Shown: positions 46,593-55,517, numbered from the stretch's first letter. The stretch is 64,000 bases of DNA from Candidatus Contendibacter sp. (GCA_029624675.1 JARSSP010000041.1:62001-126000), one strand, 5' to 3'. Notes: a model not told the origin generated them from the letters alone. Made by a program: numbers and translations.

Positions 46593-47426
46593 TTACCCCG
46601 TTCCCCGGGCCACGAAATCCTGAATCAGCCGCCACGCCATGCTCATCGGGCTGGGCAAGCCCGGCAAGGCGTCGGGCGCGAACCAACCCGCGTCGAGCAA
46701 TTCCCGCCCATCCACGCGCACCTCGCCCTCGGCGTACTCGGCGGTGAACGCCACCATCAGCGAATGGGGAAACGGCCAGGACTGGCTGGCGAAATAGCGC
46801 GGGTTGCGAATCTGGATCCCCACTTCCTCGGCCACCTCCCGCCGTAGCGCCTGCTCCAGCGTCTCACCGGCCTCCACGAACCCCGCCAGCACACTGTACA
46901 CGCCCGGCGCGAAGCGCGGCGCGCGGGCCAGCAGAATTTGCCCGTCTCGCACCACTCGCGCCATGACCACCGGCGACAGACGCGGATAGGCGGTCAGTCC
47001 GCAGGCCGCGCAATGCCGGGCGCGCTCCTCGGCCCGCCGCTGAGTCGGTGTCCCGCACCGCCCGCAGAACTGGTGGGTGCGGTCCCATTCGATCAATTGT
47101 AGAGCGTGACTGGCCACGCCGAGCAACGCTTCGTCCAATCGCGTCCACAAGGCTCGCAGGCTTTCGAACTTCATCCCGGGTGGCGAGGGCGCGGTCGGTT
47201 CCACCTCGGCGGCATGGCAGGACTGACCGCCCAAGGACCCCAGATACAGCCGGCGCGTCGTGGCCAGCTTGGCGAAAGGCCAGATCGAGGCCGCCGGCAG
47301 TTCGACGCCGGCGGCGGTGGGTCGCACCAGCAGATCGCCGCCGGCGAACACAAACCACCAATTCGGCGCGTCGGTTTCACCAGCCGGCAGCAGCGCCGGC
47401 TGGAATTCATCGGGCAACATCAGCAT
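46593..47426 (-). CDS. nudC: NADH pyrophosphatase / RNA decapping hydrolase NudC
   Basis: NudC cleaves NADH and NAD caps on RNA. The 277-residue protein has an N-terminal domain, a zinc ribbon (FCGRCGTPT and HCAACGL, about residues 118-145), the Nudix box GFVEAGETLEQALRREVAEE with VGI (about 188-210), and the NudC-specific motif SQSWPFPHSLM. All catalytic Glu residues of the box are present. It is leftward and followed by the HD-like and cyclase genes, with gaps of about 60 and 30 bases, so these may be co-transcribed. Confidence 0.95.
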   Translation of the reverse strand: MLMLPDEFQPALLPAGETDAPNWWFVFAGGDLLVRPTAAGVELPAASIWPFAKLATTRRLYLGSLGGQSCHAAEVEPTAPSPPGMKFESLRALWTRLDEALLGVASHALQLIEWDRTHQFCGRCGTPTQRRAEERARHCAACGLTAYPRLSPVVMARVVRDGQILLARAPRFAPGVYSVLAGFVEAGETLEQALRREVAEEVGIQIRNPRYFASQSWPFPHSLMVAFTAEYAEGEVRVDGRELLDAGWFAPDALPGLPSPMSMAWRLIQDFVARGTG

Positions 47427-47442
47427 GGGGAAGAATTTCTGT

Positions 47443-49218
47443 TCAGGTGATCTGCTCGGTAAGCACGCGCTGGCCCGTGCTCGACTCTCCCAGATAATAG
47501 CGCACTCGCATCAGCGCCTGTGCCAAACTGGCCGACAACAACAGCTTACCGGGTACGTTGCGCAAGCCGGCCCGCCGCATCAGCAGCGCCGGCTGGCCAT
47601 GAACTCCTGCCACCGCCACTAGAACACCGTCGCTCAGCAAGCGGTCGATGGACGCATCCAGTTCCACCAGTCCCGACACATCCATGACCGAGACCCCTTC
47701 GATATCAATGATGACCGCGCGTGGCCGGGCGCCGATGTCATGCAGGGCGCTCATGGCTTTTTCGGCAGCGCCAAAGAACAGGGAGCCGGAGATTTCGTAC
47801 AGCCGCACTCCTTCCGGCAACGGGCTTTCCAAATGAGGATGTTCAGCCTCGACATGCTTGCCGCCGGTCAGCTCCGCCATGCGGTTGATGAACAGCAGCG
47901 CAGCCAGTACCACGCCGACGCTGATCGCGATCACCATGTCGAAAATGACTGTCAACCCGAAGCAGACCAGCAATACCAGGATGTCACTGCCGGGCGCGAT
48001 CTTGAGAATATGGCGAAAGTGCTTGAGTTCGCTCATGTTCCACGCCACCAGCAGCAACAGCGCCGCTAGGGCGGCCATCGGCAGATACCCCAGCAGCGGC
48101 GCCAGCGCCAATAATACCAGCAGGATAAACAGGGCATGGAATACAGCGGCCAGCGGTCCACGGGCGCCGGCGCGGATGTTAGCGGCGGTGCGGGCCAGCG
48201 CGCCGGTCGCAGCGATACCACCGAAGAACGGCGCAACCAGGTTGCCGATGCCCTGCCCGATCAGTTCGGCGTCGGGATCGTGTTTGGTTCCGGTCATGCC
48301 GTCGGCCACCACCGCGCACAACAGCGACTCAATCGCCCCTAGCAACGCAATCGCCATCGCCGGACCCAGCAGTTCTTTGACCAGTCCCAGCGACAGCCCC
48401 AGCGGCCGACCGTCCGGACCGGGCAATTGCCAAGGCCACACAAATTGCGGTAGGAATGGGGGGATGCCCGACAGCGTCTCTCCACCCTGGACATAGCTGA
48501 ACCGGGAAGCGATGGTGGCGACCTGGAAGCCGTCCACCAATCGGCCGAGCGACCAAGCCAGCGTGGTGGCGGCCACCATGCCGACCAACGGCGCCGGGAA
48601 GCCGGTTTTCAGACGCGGCCACGCCAGCAGCAGGGCCAGAGTCAGCGCGCCGATCAGCAGATCGGGTGGATGCAGACCGGGCAGCGCCTGTCCCAACAGC
48701 CACAATCGTTCGAGAAAGTGCTCCGGTTGGGTAGCCAACTGCAAGCCGAAGAAATCCTTGAATTGCAGGCTGGCGATGACGACCGCGATGCCGGTGGTAA
48801 AGCCGGTGGTCACCGGATAGGGAATAAATTGAATCAGCTTGCCCATCCGCGCCACGCCCATACCGATCAGCATGATGCCGGCCATGCACCCGGCGGTTAC
48901 CAGCCCGCCGAGGCCGTATTTTTCGGCGATGGGATGCAGAATGACGATGAAGGCGGCGGTCGGGCCGGACACGCTGAAGCGGGAACCACCGGTCAGGGCG
49001 ATCAGCAGGCCGGCGACGACGGCGGTGTAAAGACCGTACTGCGGCGGTACTCCGCTACCGATGGCCAGCGCCATCGCCAAGGGCACCGCGACGATGCCGA
49101 CCGTGACGCCGGCCAGCAGATCGGCTCGCAGCTTGCTCAGGTTGTAGCCGCCGCGCAATTTATCGCGCAAGGCGGTAGCAAAGGGGAGATACAGCGGATG
49201 TTCGCGGTCGGGTTTCAT
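47443..49218 (-). CDS. SulP-family anion transporter with STAS domain
   Basis: A 591-residue transporter of the SulP/SLC26 family, moving sulfate, bicarbonate or other anions. About twelve helices cover residues 20-430, with AGVTVGIVAVPLAMALAIGS, SVSGPTAAFIVILHPIAEKY and the central GIGNLVAPFFGGIAATGALA consensus. The STAS domain (about 445-575) contains VRLYEISGSLFFGAAEKA and IIDIEGVSVMDVSGL. The anion is not evident. ATG 49218 is preferred to a TTG one codon earlier. The gene ends 17 bases before the nudC start. Confidence 0.92.
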   Translation of the reverse strand: MKPDREHPLYLPFATALRDKLRGGYNLSKLRADLLAGVTVGIVAVPLAMALAIGSGVPPQYGLYTAVVAGLLIALTGGSRFSVSGPTAAFIVILHPIAEKYGLGGLVTAGCMAGIMLIGMGVARMGKLIQFIPYPVTTGFTTGIAVVIASLQFKDFFGLQLATQPEHFLERLWLLGQALPGLHPPDLLIGALTLALLLAWPRLKTGFPAPLVGMVAATTLAWSLGRLVDGFQVATIASRFSYVQGGETLSGIPPFLPQFVWPWQLPGPDGRPLGLSLGLVKELLGPAMAIALLGAIESLLCAVVADGMTGTKHDPDAELIGQGIGNLVAPFFGGIAATGALARTAANIRAGARGPLAAVFHALFILLVLLALAPLLGYLPMAALAALLLLVAWNMSELKHFRHILKIAPGSDILVLLVCFGLTVIFDMVIAISVGVVLAALLFINRMAELTGGKHVEAEHPHLESPLPEGVRLYEISGSLFFGAAEKAMSALHDIGARPRAVIIDIEGVSVMDVSGLVELDASIDRLLSDGVLVAVAGVHGQPALLMRRAGLRNVPGKLLLSASLAQALMRVRYYLGESSTGQRVLTEQIT

Positions 49219-49293
49219 CAATATTTTCCGCGAGAAATGCCATCCTTTAGGGCTGAGTGTGGATGAGTAAAACGATGGCTTTCTGTATGCTCT

Positions 49294-49396
49294 TTAGTTT
49301 TTTAGATAAGCTGCAAGCGCATCTGGTTCATATCCATGTTCTTGCGCCATTCTTTGCTTTTATATGCCAAAATTCTTGGATAATTTGATCAGTCAT
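49294..49396 (-). pseudogene. Tiny frameshifted gene (about 33 residues)
   Basis: On the minus strand ATG 49396 opens MTDQIIQEFWHIKAKN, and after a one-base shift the sequence goes on MAQEHGYEPDALAAYLKN to TAA at 49294. The joined text looks like the short bacterial proteins of the type MTDPII-IKD-AEHGYDVDALV, seen near toxin-antitoxin and mobile loci. As written the frame is broken. Outside this piece, 49222-49517 is AT-rich with no other gene; 49445-49500 holds repeats of GCTACAC/GCTAAC type. Confidence 0.4.
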
Positions 49397-49517
49397 CAGT
49401 GAATATCCCCATAAGCTTGTAGAGTAAAAATATTGGTTCGGGTAATTCCGGTTCCGGTGAAACTACGCTTCGCTAACCTGCGCTACACGTTGCTGGGTCA
49501 CTCGACAATCAACAACA

Positions 49518-50042
49518 CTACACAGATTTCTTACACCCGCTTGAGACGGGAGTGGATGGTGGCGGCGATAGCGCGGTTATCACCATAACCTTAAATTGAT
49601 CTCCAACCAAGTCTTGGTCAACGTCTGGGGCGACAATCACTAAATGATCATTTGCTGGTCTTTTCCAAACATCTTGGCATAAGCTATAGATTGCGTCGAA
49701 GTGTGCAATTGAAGGGTATTGGTTCAGTTTTATGTTTCTCGGCACTGAGTTATCTTCTACCGGAAAGCTGACAATCACCAGTACGCCATAAGCTTCGTCG
49801 GATTTGAAACCTTGATTGGAGAAATCCTTGACGATTTTTCCAAAAATCTGGTTGGCAGCGATCTCCGGCTGATCTCGCAGACGGGCTGCGGCGCTGGCCA
49901 ACCGTATCTGCGCTGGCGGCCATTGGAACCCAAACAGTTTATGGTAGTCGTCACCATCAATACCAATGGCATCATCACGCAGAAACCGTAATAAAAAAGC
50001 TTCAGCCTTAGAAAAGTCACTTGGATCAGTGATTTCAAACAT
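49518..50042 (-). CDS. Hypothetical protein of the AT-rich island
   Basis: A 174-residue soluble protein without signal peptide or membrane helix. It begins MFEITDPSDFSKAEAFLLRF and holds alternating helices and strands (QIFGKIVKDFSNQGFKSDEA, GVLVIVSFPVED, HLVIVAPDVDQDLVGDQFKV). I recognise no family. Base composition is lower in GC than its surroundings. It lies 43 bases after the frameshifted XRE regulator in the same direction and may form an operon with it. Confidence 0.6.
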   Translation of the reverse strand: MFEITDPSDFSKAEAFLLRFLRDDAIGIDGDDYHKLFGFQWPPAQIRLASAAARLRDQPEIAANQIFGKIVKDFSNQGFKSDEAYGVLVIVSFPVEDNSVPRNIKLNQYPSIAHFDAIYSLCQDVWKRPANDHLVIVAPDVDQDLVGDQFKVMVITALSPPPSTPVSSGCKKSV

Positions 50043-50085
50043 GGTAAGTCCTTAATAATCTAAGTTGATGTTGATTGATAGGGGA

Positions 50086-50488
50086 TCAAGGAACTGGTTC
50101 CTGTGCGCCAGTCTTTTTCAGCAGTGAGATAATTTCTTTTAGATATTGGATTTCCTTATCTTTCTGTTCCAGCAATACTTGGCGCTTTTGCAATTCCATC
50201 ATCAAGGTCTCCGGTGATGCATTCAGGGCTTGCAGCACATGCTGATTCGTAATTGTGTTGTTGTCTCCACAATAATACAGAATATTCCTCTCACCGAAAC
50301 TCATCAGTTCCATAAGGTCTATGCCAAAAATCCTAGCGATCTGTTCCAGTCGGGAAATTTGTACATCCGTCTCCCCTCGCTCGATGTTGGCGTAGCCGTT
50401 GGGCGACATCTCCAGCTTCTCGGCCATCTCCTCACTGGGACCACCCTTTGAGTTTACGCATAAAACGAATCTTGTCGCTTACATTCAT
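50086..50488 (-). pseudogene. XRE-family HTH regulator with a frameshift in the helix-turn-helix
   Basis: ATG 50488 opens MNVSDKIRFMRKLKGWSQ and hits TGA after 18 codons; removing one base at about 50434 gives KGWSQEEMAEKLEMSPNGYA, then NIERGETDVQISRLEQIARI, a normal XRE helix-turn-helix. The rest (to residue about 132) has a coiled coil (LQKRQVLLEQKDKEIQYLKE). As written only the part from ATG 50427 is open, which lacks the first helix. So the regulator is broken by an extra T, or the sequence has an error, or the shift is regulated. It diverges from the PCI-like gene at 50646. Confidence 0.75.
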
Positions 50489-50645
50489 AACAGACACCGT
50501 TACTGTGGATATACATAGTCTGGCTGTGTGGTTTACGGCATTGTAAGTCTAGCATAATCTTTTCTGAGCCTGTTGTCCCTAATTAAAGTCTGCTCGAAGT
50601 AAGGGCAAGACTTTCCTCGTTCAATGGTAATTCGGAGGATAAACG

Positions 50646-50936
50646 ATGAAAAAGTCACTCGTATTGGTGTCGTTGCTGTTCCTAGCCTCGCTCTCCATCG
50701 CAAGAGCGGAATCACCCAATGTTTCAACAGATCAGGTCAATAAACAGGACAGTTTTTTGTTGGCGCAGAATGATAATAATAGAGATACCAGGCTGACTAA
50801 TTTGTTGATTAATAGGTTTAATCCGCCGATTGCAGCAAGGTGTGGCAGGCCATGCTCGTCTGATTCAGATTGTAGTGAGGATTCAGCGTGCCGCGATTGT
50901 AGTACTAAAAAGAAAACATGCGGCATTGGGGATTGA
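50646..50936 (+). CDS. Secreted cysteine-rich mini-protein with potato carboxypeptidase inhibitor (PCI)-like spacing
   Basis: A 96-residue precursor: signal peptide (KKSLVLVSLLFLASLSIARA, cleavage near residue 21), a linker rich in Asn and Asp (about 22-63), then a 31-residue domain with six cysteines at 66, 70, 76, 82, 85 and 92. Spacing is C-x3-C-x5-C-x5-C-x2-C-x6-C-G. This equals the spacing of potato carboxypeptidase inhibitor, with shared PC, DCS, TCG and other residues. PCI-type knottins block metallocarboxypeptidases with their C-terminal tail; here the tail is GIGD. GGAGG precedes the ATG. The protein is AT-rich and lies in an accessory island, divergent from a broken XRE regulator. 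Function is inferred. Confidence 0.8.
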   Translation: MKKSLVLVSLLFLASLSIARAESPNVSTDQVNKQDSFLLAQNDNNRDTRLTNLLINRFNPPIAARCGRPCSSDSDCSEDSACRDCSTKKKTCGIGD

Positions 50937-51028
50937 TTAAGTAACTGCTGCACCGAAGACCGCGCTATTGATCTGTAGCGCGGCTCCGCAATTACCGAGC
51001 AATGAGGCTTACCCTTGAAGGTACGCAA

Positions 51029-51520
51029 ATGGCTGATATCCCAGACGCCGAAATCGCCAGACAAATCAACGTCCGGCTGGAAGCCTTAAAACAAATCAGA
51101 GATTACGGTTCGTCTCTTGTTGTCATACAAAGCGGTTTCATCGCAGTGATCGGCTTATTGCTCAAGACCTCATCGCCTTCGGGAGCTATTTATCTAGGCA
51201 TCCTGTTCGCCGTATTAATTTTTTCCATCTACGTCGGGGCGGTGGCGGTGGCTGGAACCGTCCCGCATGTTGTTCAAAAGATCGCGGATCACCCCGACTG
51301 CGATATTTATGAACAAACCGGCGGCATTCCAAAAGGCTGGCTCGCCACTCGACCGCTTGGCAAGTTGTGCCTGTTGCAAGCGCACCTTTTTGTAGGAGTA
51401 CTCGCGCTGTTCGCTGTTTTTGTACTCCATCTGACTCTCAAAACAGAACCCTCCCCATCACTCATAAAGAGCAGCTGCGTAGAGTATGCACCGCATACCC
51501 TTATTCAATCCGGCCAATAG
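51029..51520 (+). CDS. Small membrane protein of unknown function
   Basis: A 163-residue protein with about three hydrophobic helices: near 32-50 (SLVVIQSGFIAVIGLLLK), 55-85 (GAIYLGILFAVLIFSIYVGA) and 118-142 (LLQAHLFVGVLALFAVFVL). A charged N-terminus (DIPDAEIARQINVRLEALKQ) would face the cytoplasm. I know no family for it. It follows the PCI-like gene by 92 bases in the same direction. ATG 51029 was chosen over ATG 51002. Its 3' end overlaps the convergent DUF29 gene by 16 bases. Confidence 0.6.
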   Translation: MADIPDAEIARQINVRLEALKQIRDYGSSLVVIQSGFIAVIGLLLKTSSPSGAIYLGILFAVLIFSIYVGAVAVAGTVPHVVQKIADHPDCDIYEQTGGIPKGWLATRPLGKLCLLQAHLFVGVLALFAVFVLHLTLKTEPSPSLIKSSCVEYAPHTLIQSGQ

Positions 51521-51960
51521 TCGCCGATAATCTGATCAACGGTGAATGGGCATTGTTCGGGAAATGTCGCCAGTGGCAACCGGGTTTCACGCGCTGCTTC
51601 TTTGCAGGCGCGACGATATTCAGCCGCCAGCAATGCGGGAATGTGTGGCGCAAGACTAGGACTATATTCCAGTAACCGTTCAGTCTCATTGCGGCTATTG
51701 CCGATGCTCTCAATCCAACTGTTGCAGCGTCGTTCGGGCTGAAATTGCCATTTCAGCAAGTGCATCAGGATGTTTTCTAAAAAGCTTCCCAGTGAACGCT
51801 TATCGCTTTTACCCATGCTCTCAATTTCCTCAGCAAGGTTTTCAACATCCACGGCTGTTAGCGAACCTTGGCGCAACAGTGCGGCTTGCTGCTGCGTCCA
51901 CAGATAGAAATCGTGGTCATAACCGGCAACATCCACAACATTCAACTCTTCGATTTCCAT
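51505..51960 (-). CDS. DUF29-family protein
   Basis: A 151-residue soluble protein of the DUF29 family, common in cyanobacteria and proteobacteria, function unknown. It shows the usual pattern: DHDFYLWTQQQAALLRQGSL (about residues 15-34), DVENLAEEIESMGKSDKRSL, LENILMHLLKWQFQPERR and CPFTVDQIIGDYWPD at the end. It lies between the AT-rich island and the Hyf-like operon, convergent with the membrane protein gene. Confidence 0.88.
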   Translation of the reverse strand: MEIEELNVVDVAGYDHDFYLWTQQQAALLRQGSLTAVDVENLAEEIESMGKSDKRSLGSFLENILMHLLKWQFQPERRCNSWIESIGNSRNETERLLEYSPSLAPHIPALLAAEYRRACKEAARETRLPLATFPEQCPFTVDQIIGDYWPD

Positions 51961-52011
51961 TGCGTAAACCTCTCAATCACTTCGCGTTTCTCTATTCCCG
52001 GCAGATCATTC

Positions 52012-52524
52012 CTACTGCGCCTGCAACAACGCCAGCAAGCCTTCCAGCAGTTGCATGGGATTCGGCGGACAGCCGGGAATGTGCAGGTCCACCGGAATAA
52101 CCGTAGAAATACCGCCGACGCAGGCGTAGCTACCAGCGAACACGCCGCCGTCCCGCCCGCAATCGCCCACCGCCACCACCCATTTCGGATCGGGGGTAGC
52201 GACGTAGGTCCGTTCTAGCGCCTCCCGCATGTTGGCGGTGACCGGGCCAGTGACCAACAGCACGTCGGCATGGCGGGGCGAGGCGACGATGTGGAAGCCG
52301 AACCGCTCCAGATCGTAAAAAGCGTTGTTCAGGGCATGAATTTCCAGTTCGCAGCCGTTGCAGGAACCCGCGTCCACCTCGCGGATCGCCAGACTGCGAC
52401 CGAGTCGCCGCCGCGCGGCTCGGTCGACCTTCGCGCCCAGTTCGGCCAGGGCTTGCGCGGAAGGGGAGGGCGCGGCGACCGTCAGCGGCAATCGCAGCAG
52501 ATTCTGGAACAACAGTTTGCGCAT
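52012..52524 (-). CDS. hyfI: Hyf/NuoB-like iron-sulfur subunit
   Basis: A 170-residue NuoB/HyfI-type small subunit. Conserved cysteines for one [4Fe-4S] cluster are seen: CNGCE in DAGSCNGCELEIHALNN, GDCGRDGG, and GCPPNP. In complex I this is the N2 cluster that passes electrons to quinone. It ends the leftward hyfBCEFGI run, and its start is 11 bases after hyfG. Since its partner hyfG lacks nickel ligands, this complex is not a normal hydrogenase. ATG 52524 gives MRKLLFQNLLRLPLTVAAP. Confidence 0.9.
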   Translation of the reverse strand: MRKLLFQNLLRLPLTVAAPSPSAQALAELGAKVDRAARRRLGRSLAIREVDAGSCNGCELEIHALNNAFYDLERFGFHIVASPRHADVLLVTGPVTANMREALERTYVATPDPKWVVAVGDCGRDGGVFAGSYACVGGISTVIPVDLHIPGCPPNPMQLLEGLLALLQAQ

Positions 52525-52535
52525 GGCGGTGTCGC

Positions 52536-54059
52536 CTACAGATCGTGACCCGAATACGAGCAATTGAACGATTTATTGCAAAGCGGGAAGTCCGCCACGA
52601 TGTTGTTTTCGATGGCGGCTTCCAGCAGCGGCCACTGGAACCAGGACGGATCGCGGGGATGGCAGCGGACCACCGTGCCGTCGGCGGCCAGTCGCAACCA
52701 GACCAGCACGTCGCCGCGAAAACCCTCGACCAGCGCCATGCCTTCGCAAGCTTGACCGGGATGATTCAACTCCCCGCGCGCGGGGCCTGGCGGCAATCGC
52801 TCCAAAATCTGCTCGACCAGCGTCAAACTCTGCTGCACCTCGCTGATGCGTAGCCATACCCGACCGTTGACGTCGCTGTCGGTCCGCGCCGGCACCTCGT
52901 GCTCCAGTTGTTCGTAGGGCGGATAGCCGGGCTGGCGGCGCGCGTCGAACGCCTGGCCGCCAGCCCGGCCGATGACGCCACCGCAGCCAAACTGCTGGAT
53001 CAAGGCCGGCCGGACGAAACCGGTGCCCACGGTGCGGTCTTGCAACGAGGCGGTGTTGTCGTACAGATCGACCAGCGGCGGAAGCTGGCGGCGGAACTCG
53101 GCCAGCAACGCGCGCAAGACGTTGATGCCATCCGTCGGCAAGTCGGTCGCCACACCGCCGGGAATCACGCAGTCCATCAGCAGGCGATGACCGAAACAGG
53201 CCGCGCTGGCGCGCAATACCCGCTCGCGCAATACCGCGCAATGGGCGTGCATCAAGGCAAAAGCCGCATCGTTGCAGATGGCGCCGATATCGCCGCAGTG
53301 GTTGGCTATTCGCTCCAGTTCGGCCATGAGCGCCCGCAACCCATGCGCACGGTCGGGCACGGTGGTTTCGGTCGCGGCCTCGACGGCGCGGGCGAACGCC
53401 AGCGCGTAGGCCACGGTGCTGTCGCCCGACACCCGCCCCACCAGTCGCGCCGCCCGCTCCAGCGTCGCGCCGCTCAGCAGACTTTCGATGCCCTTGTGGA
53501 CGTAGCCCAGCCGTTCTTCCAACCGGACCACGGCCTCGCCGTTGGCGGTAAAGCGAAAATGGCCGGGCTCGATGATGCCCGCGTGAACCGGCCCCACCGG
53601 AATCTGGTGCAGGCTTTCGCCTTCCGCCAGCAGGAAGGGGTACGGCGGCGGCGGTTCGGTGCGTGGTGTCGCCGTGCCCAGCGGATGAGCAACAGGCCAG
53701 CGACCATGATCCAGCCAAGGACGAGAATCGGGATTACCGACCGGTTGCAACCCGACCAGATCGGTGATCGTGCGTTCCAGCCGTTGTGCTGGCGGGTGCC
53801 GGTGGCCCACGGAGGGAAATTGTCCGTTGGGACAGGGCAAGCTGGCGACACCGATGAATCCGCTGGCGAATTCATGCGCCGCCAGGTGAACCCAACTCAC
53901 TTCGCCCCACAATCCCAGCAGGGTCCATGCGCCACCGGCCAAGCCTTCAGCCAAGGCATTCCAGGTTTCGGCGGTCACGACGACCCGTGGCCAAGGGCGA
54001 TGTTCGGCGACCGGCTGGCCGGCGTCCAACACCGCCTGTAAAGAATTGGCGCCCATCAT
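52536..54059 (-). CDS. hyfG: Hyf/NuoCD-like large subunit lacking [NiFe] ligands
   Basis: A 507-residue protein made of a NuoC-like N-terminal domain (about 1-160, ending RPWLDHGRWPVAHPLG) and a NuoD/HyfG-like large subunit (about 165-507; GPVHAGIIEPGHFRFTANGE, LGYVHKGIESLLSGATLERA). In hydrogenases the first nickel motif is CGxC; here the site reads RVSGDSTVAYALAF with no cysteine. The C-terminal motif, normally DPCxxC, reads DPSWFQWP and ends NCSYSGHDL. So no [NiFe] centre can form. This matches energy-converting hydrogenase-related (Ehr) complexes. Confidence 0.92.
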   Translation of the reverse strand: MMGANSLQAVLDAGQPVAEHRPWPRVVVTAETWNALAEGLAGGAWTLLGLWGEVSWVHLAAHEFASGFIGVASLPCPNGQFPSVGHRHPPAQRLERTITDLVGLQPVGNPDSRPWLDHGRWPVAHPLGTATPRTEPPPPYPFLLAEGESLHQIPVGPVHAGIIEPGHFRFTANGEAVVRLEERLGYVHKGIESLLSGATLERAARLVGRVSGDSTVAYALAFARAVEAATETTVPDRAHGLRALMAELERIANHCGDIGAICNDAAFALMHAHCAVLRERVLRASAACFGHRLLMDCVIPGGVATDLPTDGINVLRALLAEFRRQLPPLVDLYDNTASLQDRTVGTGFVRPALIQQFGCGGVIGRAGGQAFDARRQPGYPPYEQLEHEVPARTDSDVNGRVWLRISEVQQSLTLVEQILERLPPGPARGELNHPGQACEGMALVEGFRGDVLVWLRLAADGTVVRCHPRDPSWFQWPLLEAAIENNIVADFPLCNKSFNCSYSGHDL

Positions 54060-54065
54060 TCGCCC

Positions 54066-55517
54066 TCAGCCCAGTAATATCGCGACGTGGTGGAACCAGG
54101 CGACCAGCGGTCCCGGCAACCAGACTCCCGCCACGAACACCAGCGCCAGATGTGTCATCATCGGCAGGGTGCTGGCCTGCACCGGCGCGGTGGGACCGCT
54201 GTCCGGTTTGCCGAACGCCATGCCATTCAACCGCCACAGCAGCGTACCAAACGCCAGCAGCAACCCCAGCACCAGCGGCAGGGCCAGCAGCGGCTGGCGG
54301 GCGAAAGTGGAACTCACCACCAGAAACTCGCTCATGAATACGCCGAACGGCGGCATTCCGGCGATGGCGATCACGCCGGCCACCAAGCCCCAGCCGAGCA
54401 CCGGATGGGTGACGGTCAAGCCGCGAAGGGTGGAAATCCGCTGGGTGCCCTTGACCTGGGAGATATGGCCCACGGCGAAGAAGATCGCCGATTTGGTCAG
54501 GCTGTGCATCGTCATGTGCAGCAACCCGGCGAAATTGGCCAGCGGTCCGCCCATGCCGAAGGCGAAGGTGATGATGCCCATGTGTTCGATGGAGGAGTAG
54601 GCGAATAACCGTTTGATGTCCCCCCGGCGATAGAGCATCAGCCCAGCGAACAGCAGGGACAACAACCCCAGTCCGACCATCAACGGTCCCGGCGCCAAGG
54701 CGGCCGGATTGGCGGCCATCAGCATCTTGAATCGCAACACCGCGTACAGCGCAACGTTCAGCAATAAACCGGACAGGATCGCCGAGATCGGCGTGGGACC
54801 CTCGGCGTGGGCGTCGGGCAACCAGGCGTGCAGCGGAACCAGTCCAGCCTTGGTGCCGTAACCGAGCAGCAGGAACACGAACGCCAGATTCAGCAACGCC
54901 GGCTCGAAGGCGTCGGCACGGGTCAGCAATCGGTCCCAGGCCATGGCCGGTAACCCTTCCCCCATCGTGGGTTGCGCCGCCAGATAAACCAGGATGGTGC
55001 CGAACAACGCCAGAGCGATGCCGAGGCTGCCCAGAATGAAATACTTCCAGGCGGCCTCTAGCGCGGCGCGAGTTCGATAGAGACCGACCATCAGCACCGT
55101 AATCAGCGTCGCCAGCTCGATGGCCACCCATAGCAGCCCGATGTTGTTGGCGAGCAGGGCCAGATTCATGGCGAAGATCAGCGCCTGATACATGACGTGA
55201 TAGAAGCGCAAATAGGTCGGGGTCAGCCGGCCGGTTTCCAGTTCGTGAGCGATGTAGCTGGCGCTGAACAGGCTGGTAGTAAAGCTGACCAGGTTGTTCA
55301 GCACGATCAGATAGAGGTTGAAATCGTCCACCCGCAGGTAGAGATTGGCCTCCGGCCGCGCCCCGAACAGGATCGCGGCGGCCAGCAGGCTCAATAGGGA
55401 CGCTCCGACGTTCAACCGGGCGCCAAGCCGATAACCGGACAGCAACACCAGCAACAATGCGGCGGCGGCCGGAACCGCCAGCAGCGCGGTCACCGCCAGA
55501 AAACCCAGATCGTTCAT
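54066..55517 (-). CDS. hyfF: Hyf/NuoN-NuoM-like proton-pumping membrane subunit
   Basis: A 483-residue antiporter-like membrane subunit with about fourteen helices, of the HyfF/NuoM type. It contains LLWVAIELATLITVLMVGLY with the conserved Glu, GYGTKAGLVPLHAWLPDAHA with the key Lys, and LFAYSSIEHMGIITFAFGMG. ATGA overlap with hyfE at 55514-55517 fixes the order of translation. It would move protons or sodium as part of the membrane arm. Confidence 0.93.
   Translation of the reverse strand: MNDLGFLAVTALLAVPAAAALLLVLLSGYRLGARLNVGASLLSLLAAAILFGARPEANLYLRVDDFNLYLIVLNNLVSFTTSLFSASYIAHELETGRLTPTYLRFYHVMYQALIFAMNLALLANNIGLLWVAIELATLITVLMVGLYRTRAALEAAWKYFILGSLGIALALFGTILVYLAAQPTMGEGLPAMAWDRLLTRADAFEPALLNLAFVFLLLGYGTKAGLVPLHAWLPDAHAEGPTPISAILSGLLLNVALYAVLRFKMLMAANPAALAPGPLMVGLGLLSLLFAGLMLYRRGDIKRLFAYSSIEHMGIITFAFGMGGPLANFAGLLHMTMHSLTKSAIFFAVGHISQVKGTQRISTLRGLTVTHPVLGWGLVAGVIAIAGMPPFGVFMSEFLVVSSTFARQPLLALPLVLGLLLAFGTLLWRLNGMAFGKPDSGPTAPVQASTLPMMTHLALVFVAGVWLPGPLVAWFHHVAILLG

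Noticed and set aside
49445..49500. A second attC site near CGCTAACCTGCGCTACACGT
   Set aside because: The core boxes do not fit RYYYAAC and GTTRRRY with proper spacing, and there is no cassette gene bounded by it.
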